Assembly: GCA_036873755.1 (NCBI GenBank)
Contig: JAVTVY010025023.1
Location: 45,623-109,622 of the forward strand
DNA: 64,000 bases
DNA from: Hanleya hanleyi
Lineage: Eukaryota > Mollusca > Polyplacophora > Lepidopleurida > Hanleyidae
Reading direction: 5' to 3'
Shown here: positions 44,322-55,608 of the stretch, piece by piece
How positions within the stretch are numbered: the stretch's first letter is position 1
How the letters are laid out: the number at the start of each line of letters is the position of its first letter
Notes under the pieces: model-generated
The model's input: only the letters and a program-made list of their open reading frames with translations
Database searches by the model: none
Told to the model about the DNA's origin: nothing
Position numbers and translations under genes: made by a program

Positions 44322-45380
44322 GTGCTGAATCCATAACCTGCAGGTTGGAATGAATTGTATACATTTAATATCAAAACTCAGTTCATTAAAATGTTTATGG
44401 CCTTCATTATATTTCATCATACACAACCAGATGTAATTCATTATACCAGTTCAAGTATTGAATACACTGGTAGAGCCCGAGGTGAAGAATTTTACCTATA
44501 GAAATGATCATGATGATGTATATATATCATATCTATAATCTCACCATTCATACAACATGCTTGTACTTAATAGTACCGAGACCTGACCATGTTACAAGAC
44601 TTTGCAAACGTATGGAATGAATACTATGAGAACTTAATTCAGTCTATACATGAATGATCAATAATATAAATCCTGAAGAACGATGATGTATCTTGGCCAC
44701 TGGTTGGATTGGAGTTCAATGATGTTCATTTTCGTGGCATGAGCATGATAAGAAGCCAGGAAATTATAATCTAGAACAGGATTGTTTATATCGGTAACTT
44801 CTCTATGGAGCAATGTTTTGGCGAAGGTTCTCCATGCTGTAAGTTAAAAATCTTTGTAGTTTGAAAGAAATTGTTGCATAAGTTTAAAAAAATTCTTCCA
44901 ATTCAATAATGTACATGTAGAATGTAGATACTCCTTTGTTTTAACTACAATTCAGAACAAGCAATTATTTTTCATCAAAAGATATCTGATGGTGTATGTG
45001 CAGACTTGAAGATTGTGTAAAATACTAATGGCCTGCCATAATACATCAGTATTAATACATCTAGTACGATACATACAATCTGGACTTGAAACTGCATTAT
45101 AATTCCAATGAGTTTTGTGGCATACATGTGTCCCAGCACACAATGTGGATGTCAATAAACTGTATGGGATAAATAAAAATAAAAGGTTTACAATGTTATA
45201 TCTTAAACAAATGTTAGCATAAAATGTATATGTTTATTATTTATCAGCTTTATTAAATACAGAATAATTGGGGGGTTTTTCAACAACCAGGCTGGTGGAT
45301 ATCATCAACTATTATGATACAAGTATCAGTAAAATCAGGCCATCGTCATATGAACAGTCACAATCAAAGCGTGACTGAGA
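44322..45380. other. non-coding stretch, no feature seen
   Basis: AT-rich sequence upstream of the PC4-like gene. No exon or repeat supported. Confidence 0.4.
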
Positions 45381-45393
45381 TACATCATTCTTC

Positions 45394-46836
45394 ATGCGCG
45401 TCGCTAGGATTTTTCAAAGGGGGGTCGATTATCATAGCACTTTAGGCGAGGGTCCAGGGGCCGCCTAGGCCCCGGAAGCTCCGGGGTCCTAGATCGCCGG
45501 AGATCCGTTCTAAGCGTTTTCCCGGAATTAAATCTGAACATAATGTATGCAGATTTAGGGTTATATTATACAGCTCTGAGACCTTAGATGGTCTGAGATG
45601 CATTCTGAGCGATTTCCAACAATTAAACTAACACGTCATTTGTCAAATATCAGTATTATATTTTATTCTCTTGTCATCTTGAAAACACAATAATAACGCT
45701 TTGGGCCTATATACCTCGTAGGCTAACCCAGTGGTGTCGGAACGTAATTGAAAGTTGGGGACCACTATCACAGCCCAACAGGCGGGGGTCCAGGGGCCGC
45801 CTAGGCCCCGGAAGCTCCGGGGTCCTAGATAGCCGGAGATGCGTTCTGAACGTTTTTCCGGAAATAAAACTGATCATACTGCATGCACATTTATGATTCT
45901 ATTTTCACGAATTTTTTTTCGCAATTATAAGCATGCATCGATATTGAAAACATCGCACCTCCTGCCTTCATCCATTTGACGTTCTAGTTATATTTAAAAC
46001 ATACAAAACGATGACTTATAGTTCTTGGGAGGGAAACGAATATGCCTACAGATACGATTCATTCACACAAGGATAAAACAAGGAAATCCTCACAGCCCAA
46101 CAGGCGAGGGTCCACGAGCCGTTTAGGCCCCGGAAGCTCCGAAGTTCCAGATCTCCAGAGACAAGTTCTAAGAGTTTTCCCAGAAATAAATTCGAACGTA
46201 ATGTATGCAGATTTATGGTTCTATTTTCACGTATGTTTCGCATTTATAAGCACTCATCGATATTGAAAAAATCATACTTCATGCCTGAATCCATTTGACT
46301 GTTTAGTTATATTTATCACATAAAAAGAACACATAAAAAACCGATGACCTTTACATGATGGAACATTAGAACCAATATGATAGCGATTCATTTACACAAA
46401 GCTAAAATGAACAATCGTCACAGCCTGACAGGCGAGGGTCCAGGGGCCGCTTAGGCCCCGGAAGCTCCAGGGTCTCCGGTTGCCGGAGATGCGTTTTACC
46501 CGTTTTCTCGGAAACAAATCTGAACACAATGTATATAGATTTATGGTTCTATTTTCACATTTGTTTCGCATAAACCCGCATCGATATTGAAGAATATGCC
46601 GGACTCCATTTGACTCCCTGGTTTGACACAAACAAACGGGCCTTTTACACACCACTACACGTCTTGGCACTCTATCTGTAATTTTTATGTTTTTTTAATT
46701 TTATGTTTTATTTTTGTTTTCTCTGTTTTTGTTTTTTGTTTTTTTGTTTTTTCTTTTGCTTTTTCTTCTGTTTTTTTTTTGGTGCGGCCAAGGGGGGGTC
46801 GTTCGCACCGGACGACCCCCCCCTAACGACGCCCCT
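45394..46836. mobile_element. DNA transposon with GCGTCG(C/T)TAGG ends and internal tandem repeat
   Basis: The left end GCGCGTCGCTAGGATTTTTC followed by GGGGGGTCG and the right end CGACCCCCCCCTAACGACGC are imperfect inverted repeats. Between them lie four tandem units starting near 45445, 45781, 46103 and 46431 (steps 336, 322, 328). Each unit begins GGTCCAGGGGCCGCCTAGGC CCCGGAAGCTCC and ends in AT-rich sequence. The GC core can fold (GGGGCC...GGCCCC). No transposase was recognised. One core copy also occurs at about 11784. Confidence 0.7.
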
Positions 46837-47049
46837 GCTCATAAGAAAACTTAACATGGGCATTATACTCCCTCATTGTTGACCTCAAATTCACCCCTTC
46901 GCTTACCTACTGTAACTGTGAGCCAGATATTTTTCTGGTCTGGCCTGAACGCGTATTCTTGTGACAACACTCCCACTGCATGTATATATGTAACGAGAAC
47001 AGTTTAGAGAAATACACTTTCCCTCGGTTTTTGTCCCCCGCCGCAACGC

Positions 47050-48930
47050 GGCCGGGGACTTTAAAATGGTTCTTGCTTCTATGTGTCCGTGCATGCACGG
47101 ACATGTCCGTGCAAATACTTCGTAAGCAATAATTTCTAAATGCTTTGTCGGATTCCTCCGAAATTTGGCATCTGCATTCTTTGCGACAAGACGTCTCTTG
47201 GTATTACGTTTCAGCAAGATCCGCCTGTAGGTGGCGCCACTGGGGTCTTGCTTCTATGTGTCCGTGCATGCACAGACATGTCCGTGCAAATACTTCGTAA
47301 GCAATAACTTCTAAATGCTTTGTCGGATTCCTCCGAAATTTGGCATCTGCATTCTTTGCGACAGGACGTCTCTTGGTATTACATTTCAGCAAGATCTGCC
47401 TGTAGGTGGCGCCACTGGGTCTTGTTCCAATCTTTAGTGCATGTCAGTGCATGTCCGTGCAAATACTTCGTAAGCGATAACTCCTAAATGCTTTGTCGGA
47501 TTCCTCCGAAATTTGGCATCTGCATTCTTTGCGACAAGACGTCTGTTGGTGTTACGTTTCAACAAGATCCGCCTGTAGGTGGCGCCACTGGGTCTTGTTC
47601 CAATCTTTAGTGGATGTCCGTGCAAATGCTTCATAAGCGATAACTCCTAACTGCTTTGTCGGATTCCTCCGAAATTTGGCATCTGCATTCTTTGCGACAA
47701 GACGTCTGTTGGTATTACGTTTCAGCAAGATCCGCCTGTAGGTGGCGCCACTGGGTCTTGTTCCAATATTTAGTGCATGTCCGTGCAATACTGCGTAAGC
47801 GATAACTCCTAAATGCTTTGTCGGATTCCTCCGAAATTTGGCATCTGCATTCTTTGCGACAAGACGTCGCTGGTATTACGTTTCAGCAAGACCCGCCTGT
47901 AGGTGGCGCCACTGGGTCTTGTTCCAATCTTTAATGCATGTCCGTTCATGTTTGTTCAAATCCTTCGCGAGCGATAACTTTCGAACAATTTGTCGGATTT
48001 CTTAGAAATTTGGTAAATGCATTCCCTGCGACAAAACACTGTTGGTGATGCGTTTCAGCAAAATCCACCCGGAGGTGGCGCCACTAGAGTTCATTCCATT
48101 ATTCCATGCTGCAAGTGATAACTTAGAAACACTTGGTCGAATTTCTTTGAAATATCCTACATATGTACCTTTCTGGGTAATATGAGAAACGTTGCGGCTC
48201 ATCGGATTCTTCTCAAATTTGGCATGCATTTACCATGCCAGGAGCTGTTGCTTGGGATTGCCTTTCGCTCACTTGCACTCACAGGTGGTGCCACCTGGTG
48301 GCAACATCACAAATTTGTTTCCGGGTAATAACTTGAGAACTGACCATCGGATTCTTCTCAAATTTTGTATGAATGTACCGTGACATAAGATGTCGCTTGA
48401 TAATGCATTTCACTGACTTGTGCCTAGAGGTGGCGTCACCTGGTGTCAAAATCTAAATTTGGTTTCTGGGCAATAACTTGAGGCCCCTCATCGGATTCTT
48501 CTCAAATTTGGTATGCAGATGTCCCCACGATACCATGTTCCTTGGGATTGTATTTTCCCCGCTTCTGCCTACAGGTGGCGTCTCCTGGTGGAAAAATTTG
48601 TTTCCGGGCAATAATTTGGCAACTGCTCATCAGATTATTCTCAAATTTTGTATTCATATGTGACTCGCCCCAAATAACATGAACACCGGTGGGCATCTAG
48701 TACCGGCAATAACTTGAGGACCCCTCTTCAGAGTCTCAAAGTTCATGCCGATACCATGACATGAGATGTCATTTGGGATTGTGTTTTGCCTGGTTGCACC
48801 TACATGTACAGGTGGTGACTCCTTGTGGCAAAGTCTAAATTTGGTTTCTGGGCAATAGGTTGAGGATGCCTTCATATTCTTGTCAAATTTAGTTTGCAGA
48901 TAATATGCCATGAGTTGTCTCTTGGGGTTG
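47050..48930. repeat. 163- to 175-bp tandem array, decaying rightward
   Basis: The landmark CTTTGTCGGATTCCTCCGAA starts near 47143, 47318, 47491, 47654 and 47816, and more loosely at 47987. Units include GGCATCTGCATTCTTTGCGA and CCTGTAGGTGGCGCCACTGG. From 48000 to 48930 about five more units remain recognisable through GGTGGCG(C/T)CACC and AAATTTGG phrases. Minus-strand ORFs (47204-47788) are repeat translations (RRLVAKNADAKFRRNPTK). Confidence 0.92.
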
Positions 48931-49424
48931 CATTTCAGTTACATAATTTTCATGCTACATGGTAAAGAAAATATATTACAGTAGCAATCAACATTCAGTC
49001 AGCCATTCGGAGTTGATCTCAAAACCTGTGAAGGTGGAAAGACCCCTCTGCTTCTTACGCCTGTGAAGTAGCTGTTGCCATCCTCATGAATATCTTCTGA
49101 AACCGACAGCGCTTATAAATATTGCTGCCATTTTGGCGGGGGACCTAGCATCCTCTGGCTGCTTGTTCTACCTGGAAAGTATTGCTGATCCATGAGAATA
49201 ACCCCAGTCGTGAGTGTGTTACAATAAGGGTCGAGTTGTAGCAGAAAATGCAGTAATGTGTATACACAGTTATATCTATATTTTATTAACTGAATATCAC
49301 TGAAGATTGTTTCTTTCACGTAACATAAATAAATCCAAATCTGATAAATTAGGCAAATAATAAAAAAATAAATAAATAATAATAAAAAAAAGAAGACAAA
49401 AGTTTTGATTAAAAATGTGACTCG
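48931..49424. other. non-coding stretch, no feature seen
   Basis: No exon or repeat recognised. Confidence 0.35.
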
Positions 49425-49505
49425 AACTTATAGCTCAACCAACTGGTCGCCCCACTGCTTTCGAAAGCGAGCAGCCTTACAACTGGACTACGATGACGTC
49501 TGCCA
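49425..49505 (-). tRNA. tRNA-like sequence, probably a pseudogene
   Basis: The minus strand has an A-box-like TAGTCCAGTTGTAAGG, a possible anticodon arm with GCTTTCGAAAGC, a B-box-like AGTTCGAGTCA and a T run just after. The layout is closest to a class II tRNA such as Ser. The acceptor ends do not pair, so I regard it as degenerate or SINE-derived. Confidence 0.3.
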
Positions 49506-49686
49506 CAATGCATTTTTTACTTGCTCACGTAACGATGCTGGTAGAATACAAGCGAAGCATTTGCACAATTTTTAATTTTGATTCAATATGACACTTCAAA
49601 CCAGACTGACATTTCAACCGATTGTAACAATAAGCATTGTGATAATAAATAAACACAAATTGTTTTAGTTTGCGGTTTCATATTTT

Positions 49687-49695
49687 ATATATAAA
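49687..49695 (+). promoter_or_regulatory. TATA-like box before the 49725 frame
   Basis: TATATAAAG lies 30 bases before a well-placed ATG (AAAATGTCG). Confidence 0.35.
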
Positions 49696-49724
49696 GGGGA
49701 ATCCCTCCAGAAAATGTCTCTAAA

Positions 49725-49910
49725 ATGTCGAAAGAGTACATCCGACTGTTTTCAAACTTGAATAAATCCAGTTTAGAGCAACTGACCATCAACGTTTCGC
49801 ACGATATGAAACTTCAGCATTTTTACAGTACATTGCAATCACTTTCAACCGTTTCACTTTCAAGTGAAAATCATGTTCATCACCGTCACACCCGAAGGCG
49901 TTATTCTCGG
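49725..49910 (+). CDS. possible first exon of an unrecognised protein
   Basis: From ATG 49725 the frame runs 62 codons (MSKEYIRLFSNLNKSSLEQL ... RRRYSR) to a CGG|GTAACC donor-like site in phase 0. Read through, it stops at 49946. A TATA-like box 30 bases upstream and non-repetitive composition are in its favour. It has no domain I recognise and no downstream exon was found. Confidence 0.3.
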
Positions 49911-49946
49911 GTAACCATCACACATCCTTTATACCTCGCGTTTTGA

Positions 49947-50997
49947 ATGCTTTAGGTGATCCGAACAATCAAGGCTTCTTCGAAGTGTAAATGGAGATGA
50001 CGTCTTGTGTATGATGATTGTAACCCGTCGACAATTATCCTAGTTCAACCGCTCCCATAAGATGCCAACTACAGGGGTTCCAGGTGGTCTAGGTGATGTC
50101 ACTTTTCTAGATGATCCCACTGCACTATACTACAAGTATATACAGTTTCCTTCATCTCACAAAAATAAAGTTGTCTACCGATACTATGAAATGACGTTCG
50201 GCAAGCACGATATATTTGGTCATCTTGGAATAGGAATATAAACGGCAGTACGTGTACCGTTACAGGAAAAATACTCAAAATGGTAGGAAAGAACACATAT
50301 CTCATATACTTTGCGTATATGATGCCAACATCTTCTTGAAGTGATTGCAAAGGAGGTGTTCGGTTTGAACGAAGAAAATTTCTCAGTGTTGTTTATAATC
50401 TGAAAAATACAATTTGCTCTTGTTTACTTGAAAGTTATTAGCTTGAGATAGAAAATGCTGAATTTTCGTTTTCTGACTTTTCACAAAGAAAAAGTAAGTA
50501 AAAAAAAATATTACGAGTGTCATAAAATGGGCATTTGTTTGTTTTTGGAAGTTTTGATGATATTCTCGGAGGGAATTCCCCACGTAAAGTGTGACACCTT
50601 TAAGGATACTAAGCCCTCCTGCAGACAATTTTACACACCCTCTTGAATTTGTCTTTATACAGCTAAAAATACGCCTCATAGGTATGACAACGTGTATATT
50701 CGTTGAAAGATTGTTTCGCAAATATTCCAAAAATATAAATTTGTTCGCTGTAAACGTATTCGTTGTGAAGATATTCGGATTTTAGCAAAATTAATTTGTA
50801 AAATAAGCCTTCTTCTTAAAATGGCTATTCCCAATAAAGTATTCCACTAAATACATCATTTCCGATAGAAAACAACTCTAGCAGGAAATCCGTGTCTCAG
50901 TTTTATAAGCTTTTGACCTTGTGCTGTACTGGCTGGGCTGATCAGTGTCCAGGGTATTAGGAACTGTGAGCACTCTCGTGTTCTGGCACATGTAGGC
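49947..50997. other. non-coding stretch, no gene supported
   Basis: AT-rich. The ORFs at 50383-50785 on both strands have low-complexity composition and no domain. Confidence 0.35.
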
Positions 50998-51044
50998 ACC
51001 GTCGTGATATGACTGAAACAAGGTTGAAAACGACTCACTCACTC
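50998..51044 (-). mobile_element. SINE-like element, truncated head
   Basis: The reverse complement reads GAGTGAGTGAGTCGTTTTCA then TTTCAGTCATATCACGACGG, a shortened copy of the element at 35611. Confidence 0.6.
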
Positions 51045-51589
51045 CTTATAAGCTTTGATCTAGTTCTTATTCTATTGACTTTTAATGAAGAATTTCTTCA
51101 TAAAATCGAGCAACTCCCAGTGTTAAACATTGAAGTTGAATTAAAAACAAACTAATATAATTATCGAAATTCTGAGACACGATTAAGGAGTACATATAGT
51201 GTATCAAACAGTCTATAGGATAAATACTTTTGGAGAAATAAACCATGTTCATGTGAATTAGTTTTAAAAAAAGGAATAGCAGAAATCGACTGAAAAGCGG
51301 AAAGGTGCTCAGGTAGTCTCGATTTTTGCAATTGACGTTTAAAGTTTATACTGAAATACATTTTTTTCAAATGGACATCAAAGTCAAGTATTGAGAAACA
51401 ATGATTTCATAAATTATAGTTTGGTATAGTTTCAAAATACGGGTTGTCTGCATGAGTGAGCTGTCAGTGACTATGAGTAGATGTCAAGGTAGACAGGTCC
51501 AAGCCAAGAAAAAACTAACATTTTTTCCTGTCAAAGTTTTCTCAGCGTTTCCGTCATCCTTGACTTATGCCCTTTCAATTTAGCCGAGG

Positions 51590-51840
51590 GGCCACCCTGG
51601 ATTTGGCCTCAAATCCAATATGGCGGCCAAAATCCAAAATGGCCGCCAATACCCATAGAAGCTCACAATTTCCTGCTCGAAAATCAATTTTCTAACCACA
51701 AGCTAGGTTTTTTCCTAGTCCTACGTAGGGTATGAATAATTAGTTAATTTTGGAATGATTTGTAATTGGTCTCAAAATTCAATATGGCCGCCAAAATCCA
51801 AATGGCGGCCAATGTCCATTGAATCACACATTTTCCTGCC
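51590..51840. repeat. ATGGCGGCCAAAATCCAAAA duplicated segments
   Basis: Two related segments (about 51600-51700 and 51770-51840) share AATATGGC(G/C)GCCAAAATCC, ATGGC(C/G)GCCAAT and CACA(A/T)TTTCCTGC phrases. Confidence 0.65.
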
Positions 51841-51851
51841 CTAATATGTAG

Positions 51852-52160
51852 AGATGGACGATCCTTGGTCCGAATGCGTCCTGTGGGGTTTCATCTTGTA
51901 GCTCTCGGGGTGTAGACCCCGATTTGAGGGATATCCATGTCATCTATGACGTCATCAGTACGAGTAATAGCGAAAGCGGGCATTTTGGGGGTGCGTGGGG
52001 GTGTGTTTTGGGTAAAGATGGACCATCCTTGGTCCGAATGTGTCGTGTTGGGTGTCATGTTGTAGCTCGCTGGGTGTAGACCACGACTTCAGGTTTTCCA
52101 TGTCATCTGTGACGTCATCGGTGACGTCATCAGTACGAGTAGTAGCGAAAGCGGACGTTT
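51852..52160. repeat. two repeat units with CRE-like TGACGTCA sites
   Basis: Units at about 51852-51985 and 52018-52160 share GATGGACCATCCTTGGTCCG, GTGTAGACC and CATCAGTACGAGTA phrases. Exact TGACGTCA palindromes lie at 51947, 52110 and 52122. The second unit has gained one extra site. They match the CREB/ATF consensus; function is unknown. Confidence 0.7.
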
Positions 52161-52559
52161 CGGAGGGGCAATGGAGTGCGTTTGGAGTAGTTGAGGGCCT
52201 TTTTTCCATCCAGTTACCTGTGAGTGTGAGTGTATCCGCGCGTGTGAGTGAATGAGTGAGTGTGAGTGAGTGAGGCGTGCACAACGCCCTTGAGGCGTCC
52301 CCAACGCCCGTCTTAACGCATGGACGCACTAACGACGGTGAGTGAGTGAGTGAATGAGTGAGTGGGATCCGACTGGACTAATGTATCGTCCGTTTTCAGC
52401 ATTAGCTCCAGGTATGCAAACTAGTTCAAAATTGCAGTCAGGCTAAAATGGGCTCTCCTAATCCCTCGTTTTAAATAATTTCCAAGGTACAGTCACATGT
52501 TTGGTGACAAAAATTGAAGCATTATGTTGTACCAGTTAAATGTGTGAACACAAATATGG

Positions 52560-52890
52560 TTCATGCAAAAGTTTTAGGATAAATCATACATGTATGATGT
52601 AGAATACAATGATTTAACAGCAAAATTGAAGAAAAAATGTTGTCCTTCATTTAAGGCGACGCGAAATTCAAACTAACAGGGGTTCGATACGGCAGGGATT
52701 CCCCTGCCAGTTATTTCATATTATACTTCTGAAATGAAACATGGTTTGTGCAAAAGCTTTCGGATAAATCGATGTAGCAAAATTGAAGAAAAATGTTCTT
52801 CTTCATTTAAGGCGACGCAAACTTCAAACCTAACAGAGGTTCGATGCTGCGAGAACCCCGCGCCGGTTATTTCCTCTTGTACTTCTGAAA
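52560..52890. repeat. two units of about 160 bp
   Basis: Both contain GCAAAATTGAAGAAAAA(A)TG, CATTTAAGGCGACGC, a GGTTCGAT stretch and TATTTC...TACTTCTGAAAT. No gene is associated. Confidence 0.7.
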
Positions 52891-53589
52891 TAAAATAATG
52901 TCCCCAACCTGTTAGTTACTACTATAAAGGAATACATTTTAGGTGATTCTGCATGTGTGTGTGAAAAAACAATGTACACTGCATCTCATACATATTACAT
53001 GAAGCTGAGAAGCTGTGGATAGGAAAAAGTCCAATAACATTTAGTGCCCCAAGGGTGGTGAAATCCTCCCGAGGGTAGTGCATAGGTTGAACAAGTGTAG
53101 CATGTAAGCTCCCAGATAAATGGGGAATAAAAGGGGAGTAAATGGAAATAAATTGAATCTTGAATGGACCAGGCTTTCTTGTATCAGGGAACCTTCAAAA
53201 GTCACAATGAAACATGCAACAAAGGGTTCCCGATGGGCATAGATAACACTGCAAAAGATAAGCCATCAATAAATAATAATAAAAAATAATTAAAAATCAT
53301 GAAATCATCATAGCCATCTGAAAATCTAATCATTTCATCAGTGAACATTCAGGAAGCTCTCACCAAAGTTTGGTCAGGCCCGACTTGATAGATCTGCAGA
53401 TATTCAGCGGACAAGAACATGTTGATGGGCATAGTTGACAGTGCAAAAGCCGAGCCATCAATAAATAATAAAACAATGGGCTGGCCACTATAACGATACA
53501 GATCACGTGACTGATGCCATCGGTGGAAGAAAAGCGCAGAGTAGTTGGGATGCACACTCGGGTCGCCTACCCACACCCTTATACGCTAG
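52891..53589 (-). other. uncertain minus-strand ORF and a duplicated segment
   Basis: A minus-strand frame (53349-53579) reads VWVGDPSVHPNYSALFFHRW and ALSTMPINMFLSAEYLQIYQ before a TTG|GTGAGA donor-like site. A second, diverged copy of its middle (TTTATTGATGGCT...CTATGCCCATC) lies at about 53222-53285. It may be a duplicated exon or part of an unrecognised element. No domain is recognisable. Confidence 0.3.
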
Positions 53590-54246
53590 CTGTGCCTTTC
53601 ATGGTATTGTAGTCTATTATTAGACATTGTGAATGTTTCTCGAATAATAGGGCTAACGTAATCTTGTTTACGTACTATTATGTGGGTCAGCCATCTGGAG
53701 CTTTCTCGAAGGCTATTGTGAATTGTATCTAGATCAGATGATGCGACAATAATGTGTATTCTAGAAGCTTCTTGAATTGGTAGAATGATCTTGAATGCCT
53801 CATAGAGTATAAATAGCGCTCAGTTAGTCATTCAGCGGGGAATTCAAACTGACTTTTTTGTGGGTGTTATACTGTGTTACCTTTGCCCGTACTTACGGAC
53901 TGCTGGAGTATTTACTCCTGTGTATTAACTTTTGGCTGCTGCGTAATCTACGCTATTGAACCGTCGGATATTGGACACTTACTGGGATTGTGAACAACTG
54001 AGCAGTGTTGGATTACCATTATACAGAAGAGTGATTTGTGCGCGTCAACATGGACTGTAAAATATACACCGGTATAGCATTGAACAGTAAGACTATATTT
54101 CACACATTTATTTGTTGTATTAACCTTACTTAATTTGTATATGATTTTAGTATTGTGAATAAATATTTGATTGTTAATCCTTGATTTCCACACATGTTTC
54201 TGTTACTTTTGCTGTTATTGTAAAATTGACGTAGCACTACACCTCC
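53590..54246 (+). mobile_element. LTR-like insert with heat-shock element and TATA box
   Basis: ATACGCTAG occurs directly on both sides (53581-53589 and 54247-54255), so this 657-bp segment is an insertion or was bounded by one. Within it, in plus-strand order, are TTCTAGAAGCTTCTTGAA (53759-53776, four perfect alternating heat-shock half-sites), TATAAATA (53808-53815) and AATAAA (54158-54163). That promoter-to-polyA order and length fit a solitary LTR, and it starts near TG and can end CA. The 9-bp duplication is longer than the usual 4-6, so the class is open. Confidence 0.55.
53759..53776 (+). promoter_or_regulatory. perfect heat-shock element
   Basis: TTCnnGAAnnTTCnnGAA with no mismatch, 32 bases upstream of a TATAAATA box. 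Weaker TTCTCGAA sites lie at about 53637 and 53703. Confidence 0.65.
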
Positions 54247-54410
54247 ATACGCTAGTTGGGGTGAACAATGAGCTATCGTTATGTACAGGGTTCTGAGCGT
54301 CGTAATTCCGGTGATACATGCATCCGCACCAGGGAAATTGTACAGCAAGGGCATGTTCGGAAGCGCAGGTGAAGTGTTTGGGAAGATGTGGGTCATTCGG
54401 GGTTCTAAGT

Positions 54411-54545
54411 ATGAGTGAGTGAATATGATTTAACGTCGCTTTCAACTATTTTTCAGTCATATCACGATGTTTGGGTCCTTTTCCTTTTTACACCCGGGGC
54501 CCCACGGTTGGGTCGTGGCCCAAATGGGACATGCATGGTGTCGAA
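54411..54545 (+). mobile_element. SINE-like element, head and core
   Basis: GAGTGAGTGAATATGATTTA then ACGTCGCTTTCAAC and TCAGTCATATCACGATG match the copy at 35611. Its distal part diverges. Confidence 0.7.
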
Positions 54546-54719
54546 TTGGCGCTCTCTTTGAGTATAATAAGATTGGGGTAATACGCGCATGCAGCGAGTG
54601 ATAGAGAAAGGGTATGTTCGAAGGTGCCCATGCAAACACGGGGCGTAGTAGAGAGAGGGCACTTTCGTAGTTAATTGTAGTCCGGACTTATCGCAGTCTA
54701 GATCTGATGGGTGGAATGC

Positions 54720-54905
54720 GCGACCTGAAGTGGAGCGCTTTACCGAGAACGAGAGAGGTGAGTGACCTGTCGAGACTCCCGCACCCACGCGTGTGCCACA
54801 GGTTGTGGGTAGGGCAGTATGGGCCTGGCTACCCTGGTATAGAGTCACCTCCCCTTGTATCCTACAGGGTGTTTTACGGTGGGATTCGGACTCACGTCCG
54901 ACTGT
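54720..54905. repeat. repeat inverted relative to 55745-55910
   Basis: Shared inverted landmarks: GAAGTGGA(G/A)CG, TTTACCGAGAACGA, CGGGAG/CTCCCG and GGCTACC(C/G)TGG. The two segments bracket the tRNA-Leu-like pair. Confidence 0.6.
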
Positions 54906-55008
54906 GCAGACCCATATATACAATTAAACCCATATCCCCGATAATGAAAATATCAATGAGACTTCGACCACTATATTTGAATGATTTTGACCATGCTAAC
55001 CAGCGTTT

Positions 55009-55094
55009 GTCAGGATGGCCGAGTGGTCTAAACCGACAGTCTTAAGTGATGGTACAAACATGTGGGTGCGTGAGTTCAAATCCCACTCCTGACA
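55009..55094 (+). tRNA. tRNA-Leu-like sequence, likely pseudogene
   Basis: The acceptor stem GTCAGGA/TCCTGAC pairs perfectly, the A box is TGGCCGAGTGG and the T arm is GTGAG-TTCAAAT-CCCAC with one mismatch. Length (85-86) and a long variable arm fit tRNA-Leu. The loop CTTAAGT would give anticodon UAA, but the anticodon stem (ACAGT/GATGG) does not pair, so it is probably decayed or a SINE head. Confidence 0.5.
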
Positions 55095-55177
55095 CGCATC
55101 TTTTTGTTATATATACCATTGTGCATATATGCTACTACATGTATATATGGATGATTTTGACCATGATAGCCAAATAT

Positions 55178-55608
55178 TTCGGGATGACCGAGTGGTCCAA
55201 GGCGCCAGCCTCAAGATCTAGGATATTTCCATCATCGGGGAGATGGGTGTACTGCGCTGCACATGCGGACGTGGGGGTGAGTGAGTGAGTGAATAGAATT
55301 TAACGTCGCTTTCAACAACATTTCAGCTATATCACGACGAACCATGCAACTAAGCACCTCCCAAGAAGAAATCTTTGAAGCAGCATGGAACCAGACACCC
55401 TCCATCCACCCTATAAAACACTGAGGACAGCGCACAAAACACAGACAGGACGCTTACATGGTGCAATGAAGACAAGTGATATTACAGTGCTTGACATCAC
55501 ATTATCAAGTTCCTGTTGCTTCTCAGCAAAATGCATTGAAGCAACAGGAACCTGAACCCACCCAACCACCCGCTGCGGACGTGGGCCCCAATCCCACTCC
55601 TAACACGT
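55178..55608 (+). pseudogene. second tRNA-Leu-like copy, split by insertion
   Basis: GGGATGACCGAGTGGTCCAA then GGCGCCAGCCTCAAGATC resembles tRNA-Leu with anticodon CAA. Its 3' part (CCCAATCCCACTCCTAACACG) resumes at about 55586 after the SINE-like insertion. About 35 bases upstream of both copies match (ATGATTTTGACCATG), so gene plus flank were tandemly duplicated before the insertion. Confidence 0.6.
55276..55573 (+). mobile_element. 298-bp SINE-like insertion with 12-bp duplication
   Basis: TGCGGACGTGGG flanks it at 55264-55275 and 55574-55585. It begins GGTGAGTGAGTGAGTGAATA, has the TTTAACGTCGCTTTCAAC core and the CAGCTATATCACGACG motif, and ends with a hairpin-forming GTTCCTGTTGCTTC...GAAGCAACAGGAAC and a C-rich tail. 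This copy gives the clearest boundaries for the family in the window. Confidence 0.8.

Noticed and set aside
47204..47788. Repeated minus-strand ORFs (RRLVAKNADAKFRRNPTK) as a gene family
   Set aside because: Each is one unit of the 163- to 175-bp tandem array; frames shift between units.
50383..50785. Overlapping ORFs on both strands
   Set aside because: No recognisable domain or splice context; composition is AT-driven.
54462..54923. 153-residue minus-strand ORF
   Set aside because: It spans a SINE-like copy and an inverted repeat present again at 55745-55910; no domain.
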